DNA from: Gymnopus androsaceus JB14
Taxonomy: Eukaryota > Basidiomycota > Agaricomycetes > Agaricales > Omphalotaceae
Direction of reading: 5' to 3'
Length of the DNA: 64,000 nucleotides
NCBI GenBank assembly: GCA_009733575.1
Contig: ML769419.1
Coordinates: forward strand, 1-64,000
Part shown: piece after piece, positions 36,375 to 48,830 of the stretch
Position numbering within the stretch: the stretch's first letter is position 1
How the letters are laid out: each line of letters opens with the position of its first letter
Program-made: the position numbers and the translations under genes
Notes under the pieces: model-generated
Seen by the model: the letters and a program-made list of their open reading frames with translations, nothing else
Database searches by the model: none
Told to the model about the DNA's origin: nothing

Positions 36375-37736
36375 CTAAGTACTTGGATCATGAGCTCCTT
36401 GGATAGTAATAGAAGCGGGATTGATTTCCAGTGAAGGGAAATCATTTAGGTGAAAACTATGATCATATGTGTTTCCTGTTTGTACCAGGACCACAAGAGC
36501 AACTGGATTTATAGCCTGCAGATCAAAATAAAAGATTAGCAGATCAACTGGTGGAATTAGAAATAGTCAGACTTACAGCACCGTATATATATAATGCATT
36601 AATGAATGATCTGGTAATATCAGTAGATGAAAGCACAGCTGCATGAATATCCAGTGCTTGAATCACAATGCTGAATATCTTTGCATATATGATACAATGA
36701 GCGATGAGTTTTGGTAGTTTTATGACACTGAAGAAAGCCACAGACCTGGACCAGAGCAAAAATTGCACCAGACTCAACGAAGAGTAAAAGGATGTTTTCA
36801 ACTTGTGTTTTCTTGGTCCGAGACAATGCATGCATCGATTGATGATGTGTCCTGAAAGATGCAATAAGTAACTTGGAAATGAAAGGAGGCTCCCTATTCC
36901 CACCATGCCCGATAAGCTATCAGAAGTGTTGCCACAATATTTACTGCCAAATTGAGAACAACACTGAGCCAATCCAAGGTTACAGTATTAATCTCAGCAG
37001 ATGAGTTGAGTAATACTTGAGTGCCAGCTATGGCATCCGCAATAGTGACACCTACAATTTGAAAGTTTGCAGTGTCAGCATTTAGGTCTACAACACATAG
37101 GAAAATGGATCACTTATGTCCAATAGCAGGATGATCAGCAGTGTCCATTTAATCAGCCTATTGTCCACCCAGAGTGCCCAGGCTCTCCACACAATAGCTG
37201 CATCAGCCATTAATACCTACAGAGTACATGCTGATTGTCAGTTTGTTTAAATGATTGAATGCGAAATAGGATTCACAATGAAATTTGCACCCCATTCCTG
37301 TAAGATCTCAACCACAATGGTTTTTGAACTAGCCGACATTTCTTGTGTAGGTAAACCTCCTGGGAGGGATACCACCAGCCCAAATTTGACAAGGAACATA
37401 TTTACCGAGATACCCTCACAGCTGTAAAGGACTATCATCAAAAATCCTGCCAGAAGGAGTGCAATCAAGGCTTGATGTGCACGTCCATTCTTCTCCTTTT
37501 GTCTATTACAGTGCATTGAGTAGGTGCTGATATGAGCAATAAGTACTCACAGAACAATGTGTATACCGATGGTAAAAGCCAGAATATAAACCCCTTATAA
37601 AAATGTCGATAAGTATCTCGCTTAAATATTATATGGATGCCTCACCGAAGAGTCCGCAGCTAAATATGAGGGCACCAAGATTGCTAAAGAATACTGTTCC
37701 AACAAAGACTATTTGTTGTGACTCTTCGGGTGACAT
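36375..37736 (-). CDS. Seven-helix membrane protein, copy 2 (intact, 319 aa)
   Basis: Eight exons on the minus strand: 37646-37736, 37551-37593, 37277-37502, 37114-37216, 36904-37051, 36746-36851, 36577-36678 and 36375-36515. The total is 960 nt without a stop. Exons 1, 2, 3, 4, 6 and 7 have exactly the same lengths as in copy 1 (91, 43, 226, 103, 106, 102), and every intron phase is conserved. Start MSPEESQQIVFVG. Helices include GVYILAFTIGIHIVL, ALIALLLAGFLMIVLYS, VLMADAAIVWRAWALW, NLAVNIVATLLIAYRAW and ILLLFVESGAIFALVQ, and then the AINPVALVVLVQTGNTYDHS segment. The C-terminal tail is about 20 residues longer than in copy 1. It lies tail-to-tail with copy 3. No ligand or pathway can be inferred. 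Confidence 0.85.
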
Positions 37737-39662
37737 TGTCAAAAAGGTGCTTAGGCTGAGGAGTGAGTAAGAGGATACAGTCGAGGATAACGGGTTCAAT
37801 TTATGCTATTGCTTTCTCCAAGTTCCTCGGGGCCTCTCGGGGCCCAGCGAAGTTTATCCATTAGTCTCTTGATTAAACATCAGAACAGTCATTTGATTAG
37901 TTTCAAAGAGTCGTACTGTATCCGCATTAAATAGGATCATCATACTAGCCTCAATGGGAATCAAAGTTAGGTCTAATGAACCGCGGTGAATACACTACGG
38001 CGATGAATGAAAAGAACGCCAAGCAGAATGCCAAGCAAAACGCATCGAGTCGGCTATGGAGAATATCACACCATGCCTTCCATCTTTCAGCCTAGCCAAA
38101 TGATTGAGTGCTCAACACTATCAACGAACCACTCCATACTTGTCTTAATTAACATCCTCCCTTGCTGCAAGTTTACTCCCTGTCCTGCACCAACACAATC
38201 CAAGCTTCAAGAGGTGTGAAACAATGGTATCATATTCAAAAGACCGAAAAAACGTCCGTCGCACTCCGAAAAACAACGAATGAATCGTTCAGCTTGCATT
38301 CTTCACAAGCGATTGTTCCACCCTACCGGCGTCACTGACAACCTCGCCGAACAAGGCTAGGCATAAGCAACACCCCGCCAGCGCACCCCTTGCGAGAAAC
38401 GAGACACTCCAGATCCCCTCCAACGAACCAAACCAAAATCTTTACGATCGAATCGTTTTACCGCTACCGCTTGTCCAAGGGAGCATCAAGAACAGGCCTG
38501 GTTGCATCGCCCGTGGATGACGCTCTCGGAGAGTTAGAGTAGGACCAGCGTTTGGAATATGGTATATAGGATGTACAGTAGCTATAGAAGATGGGTACGT
38601 TTAGGAGAGGGAGCGAGGGAGCCCAGGCCTGAGGAAAGGGGGGGTGAGAGAGGGCGCTAATCGATCTAGAAAGAAAGTGCGTAAAAGTAAATTGAAAGCG
38701 TAGACAGATGCAAGCCAAAGTTTTGGAAGATTCGTGAATGGGGACAAATCATGTTGGTTTAGTCCCCAATCCACGATGTACAATCCCCGCTCCATGCCCA
38801 ACCACAATTCCTTCTAGTCCACGAGTTGCTGTGGAGTTCTAGGGAGTTCGGGACCGCTAAGTTAGCGTAATCGAGTGGAAGAATCTGTTCCAAATCACCA
38901 TGACCCACGTACCCACATCCCAAAACGACGTATACGGCTCTAGATTCGATGTTAAAGCCGAAAGGCGTGAAAGTAAGAAAGGACGGGACAGATTCCAGTC
39001 AGAGGGTCTAAAGTGAAGGCGTCGATTCAGAGCGTCACGGAAACGCCAATCAGCCCCATGGGGCGTCCAGTAATGCTTTGCATTGCAAATCCTACGAATT
39101 GTGATATTCCGTAGGTTTAACTAGCATTAAAATCTCCTCTCTTCGACGCATGTCCACTCTAAACGAGAAAAAGGAAAGAAAAGATTAGAAAAGATCCAGG
39201 GAGTACTAGAGACAGTACCAAACTTGGTGAGACGAACGTTGATTCAGCGATCTCCTGTGATCCTCCTCACTCCCTGATCTCGTTTTGGCTAGGAGTCAGG
39301 TTCTTCGAAGTTACTCCATCCATAAATAGACCTCATCTAATTATAATCCCATTTGAGTCAAGACTGTTCGTAGTTCCTGGAGGACCTGGACCAAACCTGG
39401 ACCACTGTACTTAATGGTAAGAAAAGAGTCGATAAGTGAGGAGAAAGGAATGATATAGCAGCCTGAGAGATGAGATTCAAATGCAGCCTTCTCTAGCCTT
39501 CTATATCATTTGCATATTAGTGCTTGAAGACACCTATTCCGAAGATGCTCATGCTCATAATGGCGTTTAGCGCCGAAAAGGAGCGCCGAACGCATTTCTC
39601 TCTCCCTTCCTCCACCATGACTACGGTATGCAAGCTAGGACAAGATGTCTTGCTTTGAAGCT
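37737..39662. other. Gene-free region
   Basis: Upstream region of seven-helix copy 2, then about 1.5 kb of mixed-composition sequence. Short frames at 38.46-38.81 kb are not convincing genes. I see no RNA gene and no defined element. Confidence 0.5.
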
Positions 39663-39670
39663 GCTTTATC

Positions 39671-40179
39671 CAAGGGGGTTCAAAGAATTTAGCGCCCGAC
39701 CAGGCCTAGGTTAGTTAGTCCAGCCCCCTAGCCCAAGAAAAAAATTTTGACACCCTAAAGATTGACCTATTTTGGCCACTTTTGGCAGCCTGGAAACTTC
39801 AAAATGTATATATCTTACACTATCTGTAAGTAAATGGTATCCATTGTATAAATTACAGCCTTCCTACACCTCCTGGCTCCCATGTATTTACTTGCTTGCT
39901 TTGGCCAAAGCAGGACATATGAGGAGTATCGCTGTATTAGTGTTTCAGAATGAAAAATGGGATTTGTTATGGCTTATGGATGCTAAAAAAAGCTCAAAGT
40001 GAAGGTACAGTGTCCAAACAGTATCTTCTGACTCTGTAGAGAGCAATTTATGATGAAATCTTATCTTGATATACCATATATGGGCGTGGGAATGCTTACA
40101 TAGTTAGTTAGTCCGCCGGCCAGGCTCAAGAAAAAAAAATCGACATCCGGTCATTTTTAAAAAATTTTACACCCCCTTG
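39671..40179 (+). mobile_element. 509-bp non-autonomous relative of the 6.0-kb transposon
   Basis: Ends are CAAGGGGGTTCAAAGAATTT and the complement of TTTTACACCCCCTTG. The exact 8-bp duplication GCTTTATC is at 39663-39670 and 40180-40187. Its right ~95 bp, reverse-complemented, track the left end of the 6.0-kb element (ATGACCG, GGCC, CGGACTAACTA, GTAAGCATTCCCA). Its left end tracks the other end (AATTTAGCGCCC, GGTTAGTTAGTCC). No coding capacity. Confidence 0.85.
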
Positions 40180-40187
40180 GCTTTATC

Positions 40188-40542
40188 TCACAAGCCAAAG
40201 GTTCTGATGTGTTGTCTCCAAGCTCCAAAGACCAAATCCAACTGAGATTCTTCAAGATCGACAGTACTGCATCATTTTGAAAATAAGCTCAGCCAATGTT
40301 ACATGTTACGGCTTGGACACATTCAGTTCAGAGTTCAGCTGCCGTTTGGCAGCGTGATGCATTGAAATTCAAATATAGTGGCCGGCATAGCCGGCCCCAA
40401 AATTTGGGTGTATAAGCGCCGAAAAATCATAGTTTAAAGGCCGGTGTTATGCATTACGAAGATAAAAATCACCCCAGTTCAGTACTCTGCATTACACATT
40501 ACTGAACTTAAATTCAAAACGATACAGTAATCAGGCTTGGAA
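40188..40542. other. Gene-free region
   Basis: No gene or element ends recognised between the 509-bp element and the Copia insertion. Confidence 0.5.
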
Positions 40543-40547
40543 TACAC

Positions 40548-40912
40548 TAGTAGGGTTACGTTCCTAAATAGGAAGTAGCAGCAGTAAGTCCACACAGGAC
40601 TTAGTAGTAACGATCACACAGATCGATGGGGGACAACGGTGTTATTACAAGGTACGGTACTAGGCTTTTTATATACAGTCCTAAGTACAAACAATATATT
40701 GGGCAGGTGGCTACTGCGTGAATACTTGTGGCTACTGTCCATACGGTATAGTGGGTACTGCAAGAGAGCAAGTGGATACGGCAAGAGACTATGTGGAGTC
40801 TATGAGATGATAACAGTGGAGTGCATGGGACGGTGATACAAACAAGTGGATACTACAAGAAAGTGTTCCATGTATAGTTCAATAGAATATATTTACCTTT
40901 GATATTCCAACA
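40548..40912 (-). repeat. Copia 3' LTR
   Basis: About 96-97% identical to 49586-49951 by eye. On the minus strand it begins TGTTGGAATATCAAAGG. Just upstream on that strand is the polypurine tract GAAGGGGAG (about 40912-40921). The element-order end is CCCTACTA rather than a canonical CA. Confidence 0.85.
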
Positions 40913-40919
40913 CTCCCCT

Positions 40920-42551
40920 TCAAACCTTTGCTAATCTCATGGATACTGCGAAGTGTTTGGCTTTCATCGAAGGTAAGGCTTTGGTGAAGATGTCTGCCGT
41001 CATGTTTTTGGTAGGGCAGTATGTAAGACAAATTTTACCTTCCTCGATGACGTAGCGGATGAAGTGGTATCGGATATCAATGTGTTTGGTCCTAGCATGA
41101 AAACAATCATCCTTTGCCAATGTGATGGTGGACTGATTGTCTGACTTGATAGGGATTGCATGAGTAATTGGACCAAAGATTTCCGATAAAAGATTCCTAA
41201 GCCAGATCGCTTCCTTTGCCGCATGGGTCAAAGCGATATACTCGGCTTCCGTGGTGGATAAAGAAATGGTATCCTGTCATTTCGACGACCAAGATACTGC
41301 TCCGCCATTCAACATAAAAACGTACCCAGAAATAGCATGTCAATCCTCTTGGGACATACCATCCGCATCCGTATAGCCTTGGACTGTCTCCTGGTTGCTT
41401 GTACTGAGCCAAAAGTCTTGAGTGTATTTGAGATAGGCGTAGACACGGCGTACACCATTCCAATGAGTGATGCCGGGGTTTTGTGAAAAGCGAGCAAGGA
41501 TAGAGACTGCATACATGATGTCGGGTCTCGTAGCGACAGATAAGTACTGGAGGGCCCCAAGGGCCTCTCTGTAGGGTTTGTCGTGCATAAAAGTGATATC
41601 CTTGACCATTTTGGGTGACTGATCTTTGGTGAGGTGAATGTGGGGATCGAAAGGGGATGGAGAGTGGCTTTATATCCAAGAATCCATAGCAAGAGAGTAT
41701 GGCATCAATGTATGACTGCTATGATAGGTGAATCGTCCTATTATGGAGAGATCTTCGGATCTCGATCCCAAGTAGCCAATGGATTTCTGTCATGCCCAGT
41801 ACCACCGATTCCACTATCTTCAATCCCAAACCCGCCCGATCATACGTATAACCCAACCTCACGACCCAACAACCGCCCGCTAACCCCATGACGGGTCTCA
41901 GCTACTTCCGTACATACATACTACTCATCAATCCAACATCCCGCTCGTATATAACTGGTAACCTCTATTGGAGGATCCCTTGTCTTGATATTAACTTGTT
42001 TACCTCCCGTATCTCTTGTTTTCTCTCTATTTTCTTATACTCTTGTCAATTCATCTATTTTCTCAATACACGCTTGTTCTAGCTTCCGCTTTTTGACTCA
42101 CGCGTCGACTTGACTACCAGCAAGCTCATACGACAATCAGACTCGCCGCCGTCGAACTATTCGACGTCGGCTCACACAACTAGACTCGGAACTCGCATTC
42201 GGGAGCTTTGGCATTCCCAATCCACCCGGCTTCTCACTACTAGTCTTCGACTAGTCCACCCGCACGCATATTCGATCGCGGATCTCGCCCGCCTTTTATA
42301 CTAAAGGCCTCAAGGCTACTTTCAGTACCTTTCCCTAAGACCGTCGACCCCGGTCTTACAATTTCTCTGGAATCAACAACTTCGATTATTGCCCCAATAT
42401 CTTTCTTCAGTTTCTCCATGATGGCCAGGGTTTTGGTAACCAGTGTCATGTTGTCAACATGTATGAAAATGATGGTGAAGGGATTAGTGCAATAGAAAAC
42501 AGCATGATCAAAATCAGACCGTTTAAACCCCAGTTGGGTCATGATTTCCAA
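40920..42551 (-). pseudogene. Copia reverse transcriptase C-terminal part and RNase H
   Basis: Starts near LGFKRSDFDHAVFY and TIIFIHVDNMTLV, where the catalytic YVDD-type motif reads HVDN. After the solo LTR the frame resumes HWLLGIEIRRS and continues to YLSVATRPDIMYAVSILARF and GYTDADGMSQED. RNase H then gives LSTTEAEYIAL, WLRNLLSEIFG and HIDIRYHFIRYVIEEGKICL. In-frame stops at 41277-41279 and 41340-41342 each read TGA where the family has CGA (Arg). Inactive. Confidence 0.8.
41788..42360. mobile_element. Solo LTR (573 bp) inserted in the Copia RT
   Basis: Begins TGTCATGCCC and ends GGTCTTACA (TG...CA). It is flanked by the exact 5-bp duplication ATTTC (41783-41787 and 42361-42365). Removing it restores the RT frame from VVDSREI to HWLLGIEI. 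A TG(T)CATG start is common in fungal Ty3/Gypsy LTRs, so that group is likely. Confidence 0.85.
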
Positions 42552-43986
42552 CTTCCCACGAATTTCCCTGGCGATCTCTGATTGTCATTTTACCATTAGC
42601 GGTGTGGATGCAACCATCATTGTCAAGTTTCCCAGTGATACAAGTGTGTTGGGAGTGTCTGGACATAGAAGGGTGTTTAGGGAGCTTTAACATTCTTATT
42701 TCTTGTTCAAATGTTGGAATCCCAGATGGAGTGCCGGAGATGTTTGCCGTGAAAGTTTCCGCATTTGCGGCTGGATGACTTGTGTTGGAATCTCCCGTTG
42801 ATTCCTGAGTTCGTCGGTGAGTGGCGTCATGTGGGGTAGAGCATCCGGAGTCAAAAAGAATTGCTTCGTAACTGTGGGCTGCCGCGTAAGCGTCAAACAT
42901 ATACTTCTTCCTCCTCTTCATTATTAAGAGAAGAGGTGGCGGACTGTCGACTTTGATGTTTTGCATTGTATCAGAATTGTATTTCTGACATCTGTGATCG
43001 CTCGGTGATGAAAGAGCTAATTCGAATTTATCAGCTATTTCGGAAAAATCGAAAACAAGATCCCCATGCTTAGTGGGAATTTTGAATTGCTGCCCATGAT
43101 GACTCTGGTACTTCCTCAATCATAGATGAGGATGCCACTTTGCTGTTCTTTGGCCTACTCTCCCAGTTTCCATCTGACTTCTTCTTCTGCTTCTCTTTAG
43201 GAGCCTTCGTCTCCTTGGCCTCATTGGCCTGACTGCGTTTCTCCGATGGACCATTTGATTTCCAAAGTGACTTTACCTCCGCAGTTAGTAACAAACAGAG
43301 TCGTTGGCGACTCCATTGATCCTCCGTGGCCCTCTGCCTCTGCCTCGGGAATTTCCCCTAAAGGAATTTCCACCGACCTCGGAAACCTCCTCTTCCCCCT
43401 GTTACCGGGCATAGTTTGCCAATTCCTTCTTGTTGATCATGTCGCATTTGGTGTACCATTGATTCAGCACGAATGGTAGAGATGAGCTCCGCAGGACTGA
43501 GCTTCTTGTCGGATTTAGCGGAGAAAACAGCCAATGCGTTTATTGTAGCTTTTGAAGGTGTCAGGGACAGAGGACATAATGGTGTTGACGAATATTATGT
43601 TGTTGATATCGATTCCCCTAGTCGTGAGATCGTCACGGATGCTGATCATGTCATCCAAATGTTTATTGACCTTGGATGGGTCCGAGCATTGCATAGTGTG
43701 GAGTCGTCTTTGTAAAAATGATTCAGTAAGAGCGTTTTTAGAATCATAATCAGTGAGTAAATTTTCCACAACTGCTTCGTGTTGTTGTAGTGCCTATACC
43801 TTCGGAATATTCCATCTGATAACCTGCCAATGATTGCATTTAGCAAATCACTATCCTTTCCCCTATGCTCCTCATTTGATCCTTGAGCAAGATCAGGTTG
43901 CGGATTCCATTCCAAATAATGCTGATAGCCGATAGATCTGGCTGTGAATTCCACTCGAGTTTTCCACGTGTCCCAATTTGATCTGC
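42552..43986 (-). pseudogene. Copia gag C-terminal half and protease
   Basis: From right to left: SNWDTWKTRVEFTARSIGYQ, then FLQRRLHTMQCSDPSKVNKH (Copia-type gag/UBN2-like region). A Gly/Arg- and Lys-rich stretch follows, then the protease motif ILFDSGCSTHMTP. It is followed directly by the RT C-terminal part, so integrase and the RT N-terminal part are missing at this junction. Frame changes are present. Confidence 0.7.
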
Positions 43987-44011
43987 NNNNNNNNNNNNNN
44001 NNNNNNNNNNN
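43987..44011. other. Assembly gap (25 N)
   Basis: Twenty-five unknown bases join RT sequence (right) to gag sequence (left), a biologically unexpected junction. The gap probably joins two contigs in the wrong order or collapses two Copia copies. Confidence 0.95.
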
Positions 44012-45740
44012 TCTTGAATCGCAGTTACCATCGTCGACCGGCTTTTTTAAGTCCGTAAAGTGCGAGTTTAAGCCGTAAGGTTGACCTGGTTTTACCCCTA
44101 TATCAATGCCTGGAGGTGCCTTCATAAAAATGCACTCGTTGTTGTCCAATCCCATAAAGTAAGCTGATTTCACGTCCATTTGGTGAATAATCATGCTCTT
44201 CTCAGCTCCAATGCTGAGTATAGCACGGGCTGATGCAAGTTTCGCAACAGATGCAAAGGTTTCATCTGGGAAGTAGTCAACGTCTGGGATCTGATTAAAT
44301 CCACGTACAACAAGACAAGCTTGGTGTCCTGTAATATGACCTCGTTCATCCTTCTTGGTCCGATAAGACCCATTTGGATGTGAGAATATTGGCATCTGGA
44401 GGTGGAGTGACAATTGTATAGGTTCCACGCTCCTGGAGTCTGGAGATTTCGTCCTTCATGGCATCGTACCATTTGGAGCTGTCAGGTTGTCGCATAGCTT
44501 CTGCAACAGATAAATGATCAGATTCGATTTCTGATGTTACCTGACCTAGAGATGCGGTAAGATGTTGCAACTCATCACTTCCTTCTCCAAGTCCTTCAAT
44601 GACATCCCTGATCCTCTTAGTGGGTCGTCTGACTCGTTTCCCAGATACTTTGTCTGGTGCAATTGGTTCGGCGATTTCTTCTGGAACTGGTATGACAGGC
44701 TGTTCCGACTTGGTGACCAATGTTTCTAAATTTCCCAAATTTCCATCCTCCCCTTCAACGGGTTGGATCTGCCTGTCAGAGAAAACTACGTTCCTCTCCG
44801 TTGTGACAGTGTGACGTTTTGGCCAGTAAATGTAGTGACCATTTGATTCTGGGTTCGAGTCCTATCCAGCGTCCTTCCTGGGCCTGTGGTTCCAATTTGC
44901 CGGGTTCCTTTTCTCGTTTAACATAAACGATACTGCCGAAGATTCAAAGATTAGTAATGTCCAGTTTAATACCAAACCGTTTTTCGTTTGGAGTGGCCAT
45001 CCCAATGGCCTTCTTCAGCGTCCTGTTCCAAACATATACTTTATATTTCATCATGAATCCCCAAAGCCATTTTGGGAGTCCTGATGAAATCAAGAGACTT
45101 CGAACTGCGTTCAGCAACGTTCAATGTGCGCGTTCTGCTATACCATTGTGTTCCAGGGTGTCGTGTACCGTGAGACGTCGTCGTGTCCCAATGCGTTCCA
45201 GATATGCCGTGAATTCGTTACTGAGAAATTCTCCCCCTTGATCAGAGTGGAGAACTTTAACAGTTGTGCCATATTGAGTTTGGAGACCTGTTTGGAGAAC
45301 CACGTACTGTGCGAATGACTCGTCCTTTGACTTCATTTGGGGTTCCTCCAACCAATCAGTTGCTTTGTCAACTAAAGTCAGCGTGTAAGTGCAGTGGTTT
45401 ACCGTCCTGACTTGTGATGGTCCCCACACGTCCATGTGGAAGACGTCTCCAAAATTCTCTGCATGTGGAGATGATCGCACCTGAGCGATAGGATATCTGG
45501 ATGCTTTCCCAAGCATACAAGCGCGGCATTCTGGTTCGTCCATTTGTTTCAGATCCAATCCGATTCGACGAACCTGGTTGTCTCGGAACATATGCTTCAC
45601 GTAAGCATAGTTGAGGTGACCAGAGATAAGCAGGAATGTCCTCGTAAAGAGATACCAATCTGTGCCAATTAGATCGAGTAAGCGTGTTCCCTTGATGGGA
45701 TCTGGTATAGTCGTTAATCTTTGGATAACATCCCACCGAT
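44012..45740 (-). pseudogene. Copia integrase and reverse transcriptase N-terminal part
   Basis: The pre-integrase zinc region (CRACMLGKASR) is followed by the integrase core. Catalytic residues sit in HMDVWGP, HSDQGGEF and HNGIAERAH. Then a proline/acidic linker, WYDAMKDEISRLQERGTYTI, and RT blocks QACLVVRGFNQIPDVDYF and MDVKSAYFMGLDNNECIFMK. The frame breaks at a few points; sequence quality is otherwise good compared with the neighbouring 45741-48830. Confidence 0.8.
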
Positions 45741-48700
45741 TTCCTGGCGATCTCTGATTGTCATTTTACCATTAGCAGCCGTGTGGATGGCACTTAACCA
45801 TCATTGTCAGTTGTCCCAAGTGCAAAACAAGTGATGGTGGGAGCTGTCTGGCATAACCGAGAGAGCCGGTGATAGGTGACCAATTGTGTTACTAACATGT
45901 CTTTTTTTTTTTTGTCTTCAAATTTAGAAATTCACCAGGATGGTGTTGTCCAGGAGTGTTTGCCGTGAAAGTTACGGCATTCGCGAGCGCCGGAACTGGA
46001 GACATGTGAGTTGGAATTCTCCCGGTTTGATTTCCCTGATTGTTTCTGGTCACCGGCAGTGGCTCATGTGTAGAAAGCATCGAGTCACAATCAAGAATTC
46101 TGTTGTACCACTAGGTGGGCGTGCCGCGTCATAAGCGTCAACATCGTACAAAGGTTTTGACTACTCTATCTCGCTCTTCACTCTAATTATGAGTAAGAGA
46201 TTGCGGACTGTCGATTTGATGTTTTTGCCTGCTATGTATCAGAATTTATTTACTGAGCAGTCTTTGATCGATCTTCTGTGATGATAAGAGGCTAAAAATT
46301 CGGAATTTATCTAGTGCTATTTCGGAAAAATCGAATAAATGACTAATGATCCCGGATGGGGCATTAGTATGGAATTCGTACTCTGAATTTGTCCTGCCCA
46401 TGATGCGACTACTGGTACTTCCTCGGATGATCCTATAATGACGGATGCACTTTTGCTGTCCTGGTTGGCCAGTTGATGCATAAAATGCGATTGAAACCTA
46501 TCTCTGCCAGTTCCATGTCTCGACTCTTCTTTGTCGGTTCTTCTTTTATTAGAACCTTCGTCTCCTTCCGGCTACATTGCTGACTGCGTATATCTTCGGA
46601 ATTGGACCTTGATTATTCCAAAGCCAAGTGCCTTATACCTCTCGCAGTTATACATATATGAGTTTCTTAGGTGAGCTCAGTTCGCAGCACCTCCAGTGGC
46701 CTCTGCCTCATGCCGGGAATTTCCCCTAAAGGAATTTCTCTCTTCCTCAGGAAACTCCGTCTGTGCGCCCTGTTTACGGGCATTGAGTCTCTCGAGAAAT
46801 TCGTCTACATTGTGATATGTCGCATTTTTGGTTAATACATTGATTTCAGCAGAATGTTTGTTGTGAATGGGGGTAGGATGAGCTGCCAGCAGGAGCTAGT
46901 CTTGTCGGATTTTAGCGTGAGAGAAAACAGCGCTAAGTGCCGTAATGGTGCTTTTTAGAGTGTCAGGGCAGATTTGATTCATTCATATGGTGGTCTGAAC
47001 GCAATCTATTGTTTGTAAGTGATATCGTTCCCTAAGTCGCTAATTGAGGAGGTCGCAACGGAAATAGCACTGAGGTCACGTGCATCCCAAATGTTTAATT
47101 GACAGATTGGATGGTCGAGCATTGCGTCTATATTAGTTGGATTCGTCTTTGTAAAATGATTCAGTAAGAAGCGTTTTTGTTGAAGGAGTCAAATAATCAG
47201 TGGAGATAAATTTTCTCCGACAATGCTTCGTGATTTGTTGTAGTGTACCATATTTTTACCTTCTGGCAATTAAGGATTCCATCTGAGTCCCATAACCTCG
47301 CCTATTGATGTTGCTTTAAGCAAATCACTATGCCTTCTCCCGCTATGCTCCTCATGTTGATCCTGAGCAAGATCAGGTTGCGGATCTTTGCCAGATTTCC
47401 AGTAATCAATGCTGATAGCCGCATGTCAGATGCTGGCTGCGACATTCCAATCGGAAAGTTGATTCCACGTGTTCCCAATTTGATCTTCCGACTTTAAGGT
47501 TGTCAACCTTATCAAACTTTATTGCTTTTGGACATCTATTGTCATCGTTGGTCGGAATCAGCACCTACTTGAGAGCGCGGTAGAGTGAGTCCGGAAATAC
47601 TGATGCGATGGGGTTGGCTGTGTAAGGAGGAAGGTCAGTTGTCTGATACTTTCTTAAGATATGGGAAATTCGCGCCATTGGTCGTGTTGTTCGCCCATAG
47701 TGAGAGATGTAGGTGTGTGGAGGAGGTAATTTGGGGGTTTGGTTCGCGTTCTTTGGAGTGCCAGGCGGACATGAGATGGAATTGTGGAGTGATGCTGTTG
47801 ATAGATGGAGTGAGTGCGAATATAGGTCTGGAACTATTATTCAGGTGCATTCAGTGATCTCTCCCTTCGATCGTCTGTCTTCGGTCGATGCAGGGCGATT
47901 ATGGTTGAGTGGACTTCCGCCTGATAAGGTTGCGCGCTCCTGATTCTTTCCGCATGAGTGTTTTCGCATAAATTCCGGATAATGGTGTACCATCGTCCAA
48001 GACCATACGTCCCAGTATCTTGCCGATTTGATTACTATCGTAACGGCACATGCTGGGCGTTTGTCCATGGCTCAGCTTCCAGTGGTTCGGTTCTTGTGAT
48101 CCTGTTTACTGAGAGTCCGTCGATGTCAAAGATCGTTGGGGTGTCCTTTACGAGGACAGGACAAGTAGATAGATCCTAGAGAAGAAATCGCGAGTCCTCA
48201 AAGGTAATATCTTACATAGATAGTGGATGACTCAATAATCATCATAAGCTTAGTGTTACACTATAAAGAATAATAACAATGGATGAGCTAGACTAGTATC
48301 CGATGAAATGGTAAAGATAACAAGAAGTACCTAGCATTTTACCTCCGTGTGGTGCTCTGTATGTGGAATAATTTGCTATCTCCTTGTCGAGGTTTTAGTT
48401 GGGTGGAGGATCTAGGCCTGTGGGTGGCTATTGTACAAGCGTATACGGCTAATTATGATGCATCAATGTTCCACCACGCCGGCCAATAACAATCCTAGTT
48501 AAGGGTTACAACTGTCATAACCGAGAATAGGAAACGGTAGCCCAGCAGTATTTCCACTCGTATGGGACTTGAGTAGTAACGATCACACAGATCGATTGGG
48601 GGGAAACGTGTTATTACAAGGTACAGATACTAGGCTTTTATATCGAGTCCTAAGTATCATAATACAAGGTTATATTGGTCGAAACATGGTACTGCGTGTA

Positions 48701-48830
48701 ATACTATGTGCGGTACTGTCCAGTAGCTAACGTGGTATAGGTGGTCTATGCGAGAGAGCACAGTAGATTATCACGGGCAAGAGACCTATTGCCCTTTAGT
48801 GGTCTATGAGTAATGGTGAGACTTTAAGGT
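45741..48830 (-). repeat. Indel-rich duplicate of Copia LTR, gag and protease
   Basis: 45741-47480 parallels 42552-43986, and 47480-48540 parallels 48831-49580. 48540-48830 is a degraded third LTR copy (AACGATCACACAGATCGAT recognisable). Compared with the clean copies it has an insertion or deletion every ~10-20 bp, mostly extra bases. The frames are destroyed. The even noise and abrupt edges look like uncorrected long-read gap filling, though an old degenerate copy cannot be excluded. Confidence 0.7.

Noticed and set aside
38464..38807. Minus-strand ORFs with hydrophobic and Pro/Ser-rich stretches
   Set aside because: No recognisable family, no exon pattern and poor codon character.
47585..48179. 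Apparent genes in the noisy Copia duplicate
   Set aside because: They are frame accidents of an indel-rich copy of gag and have no similarity of their own.
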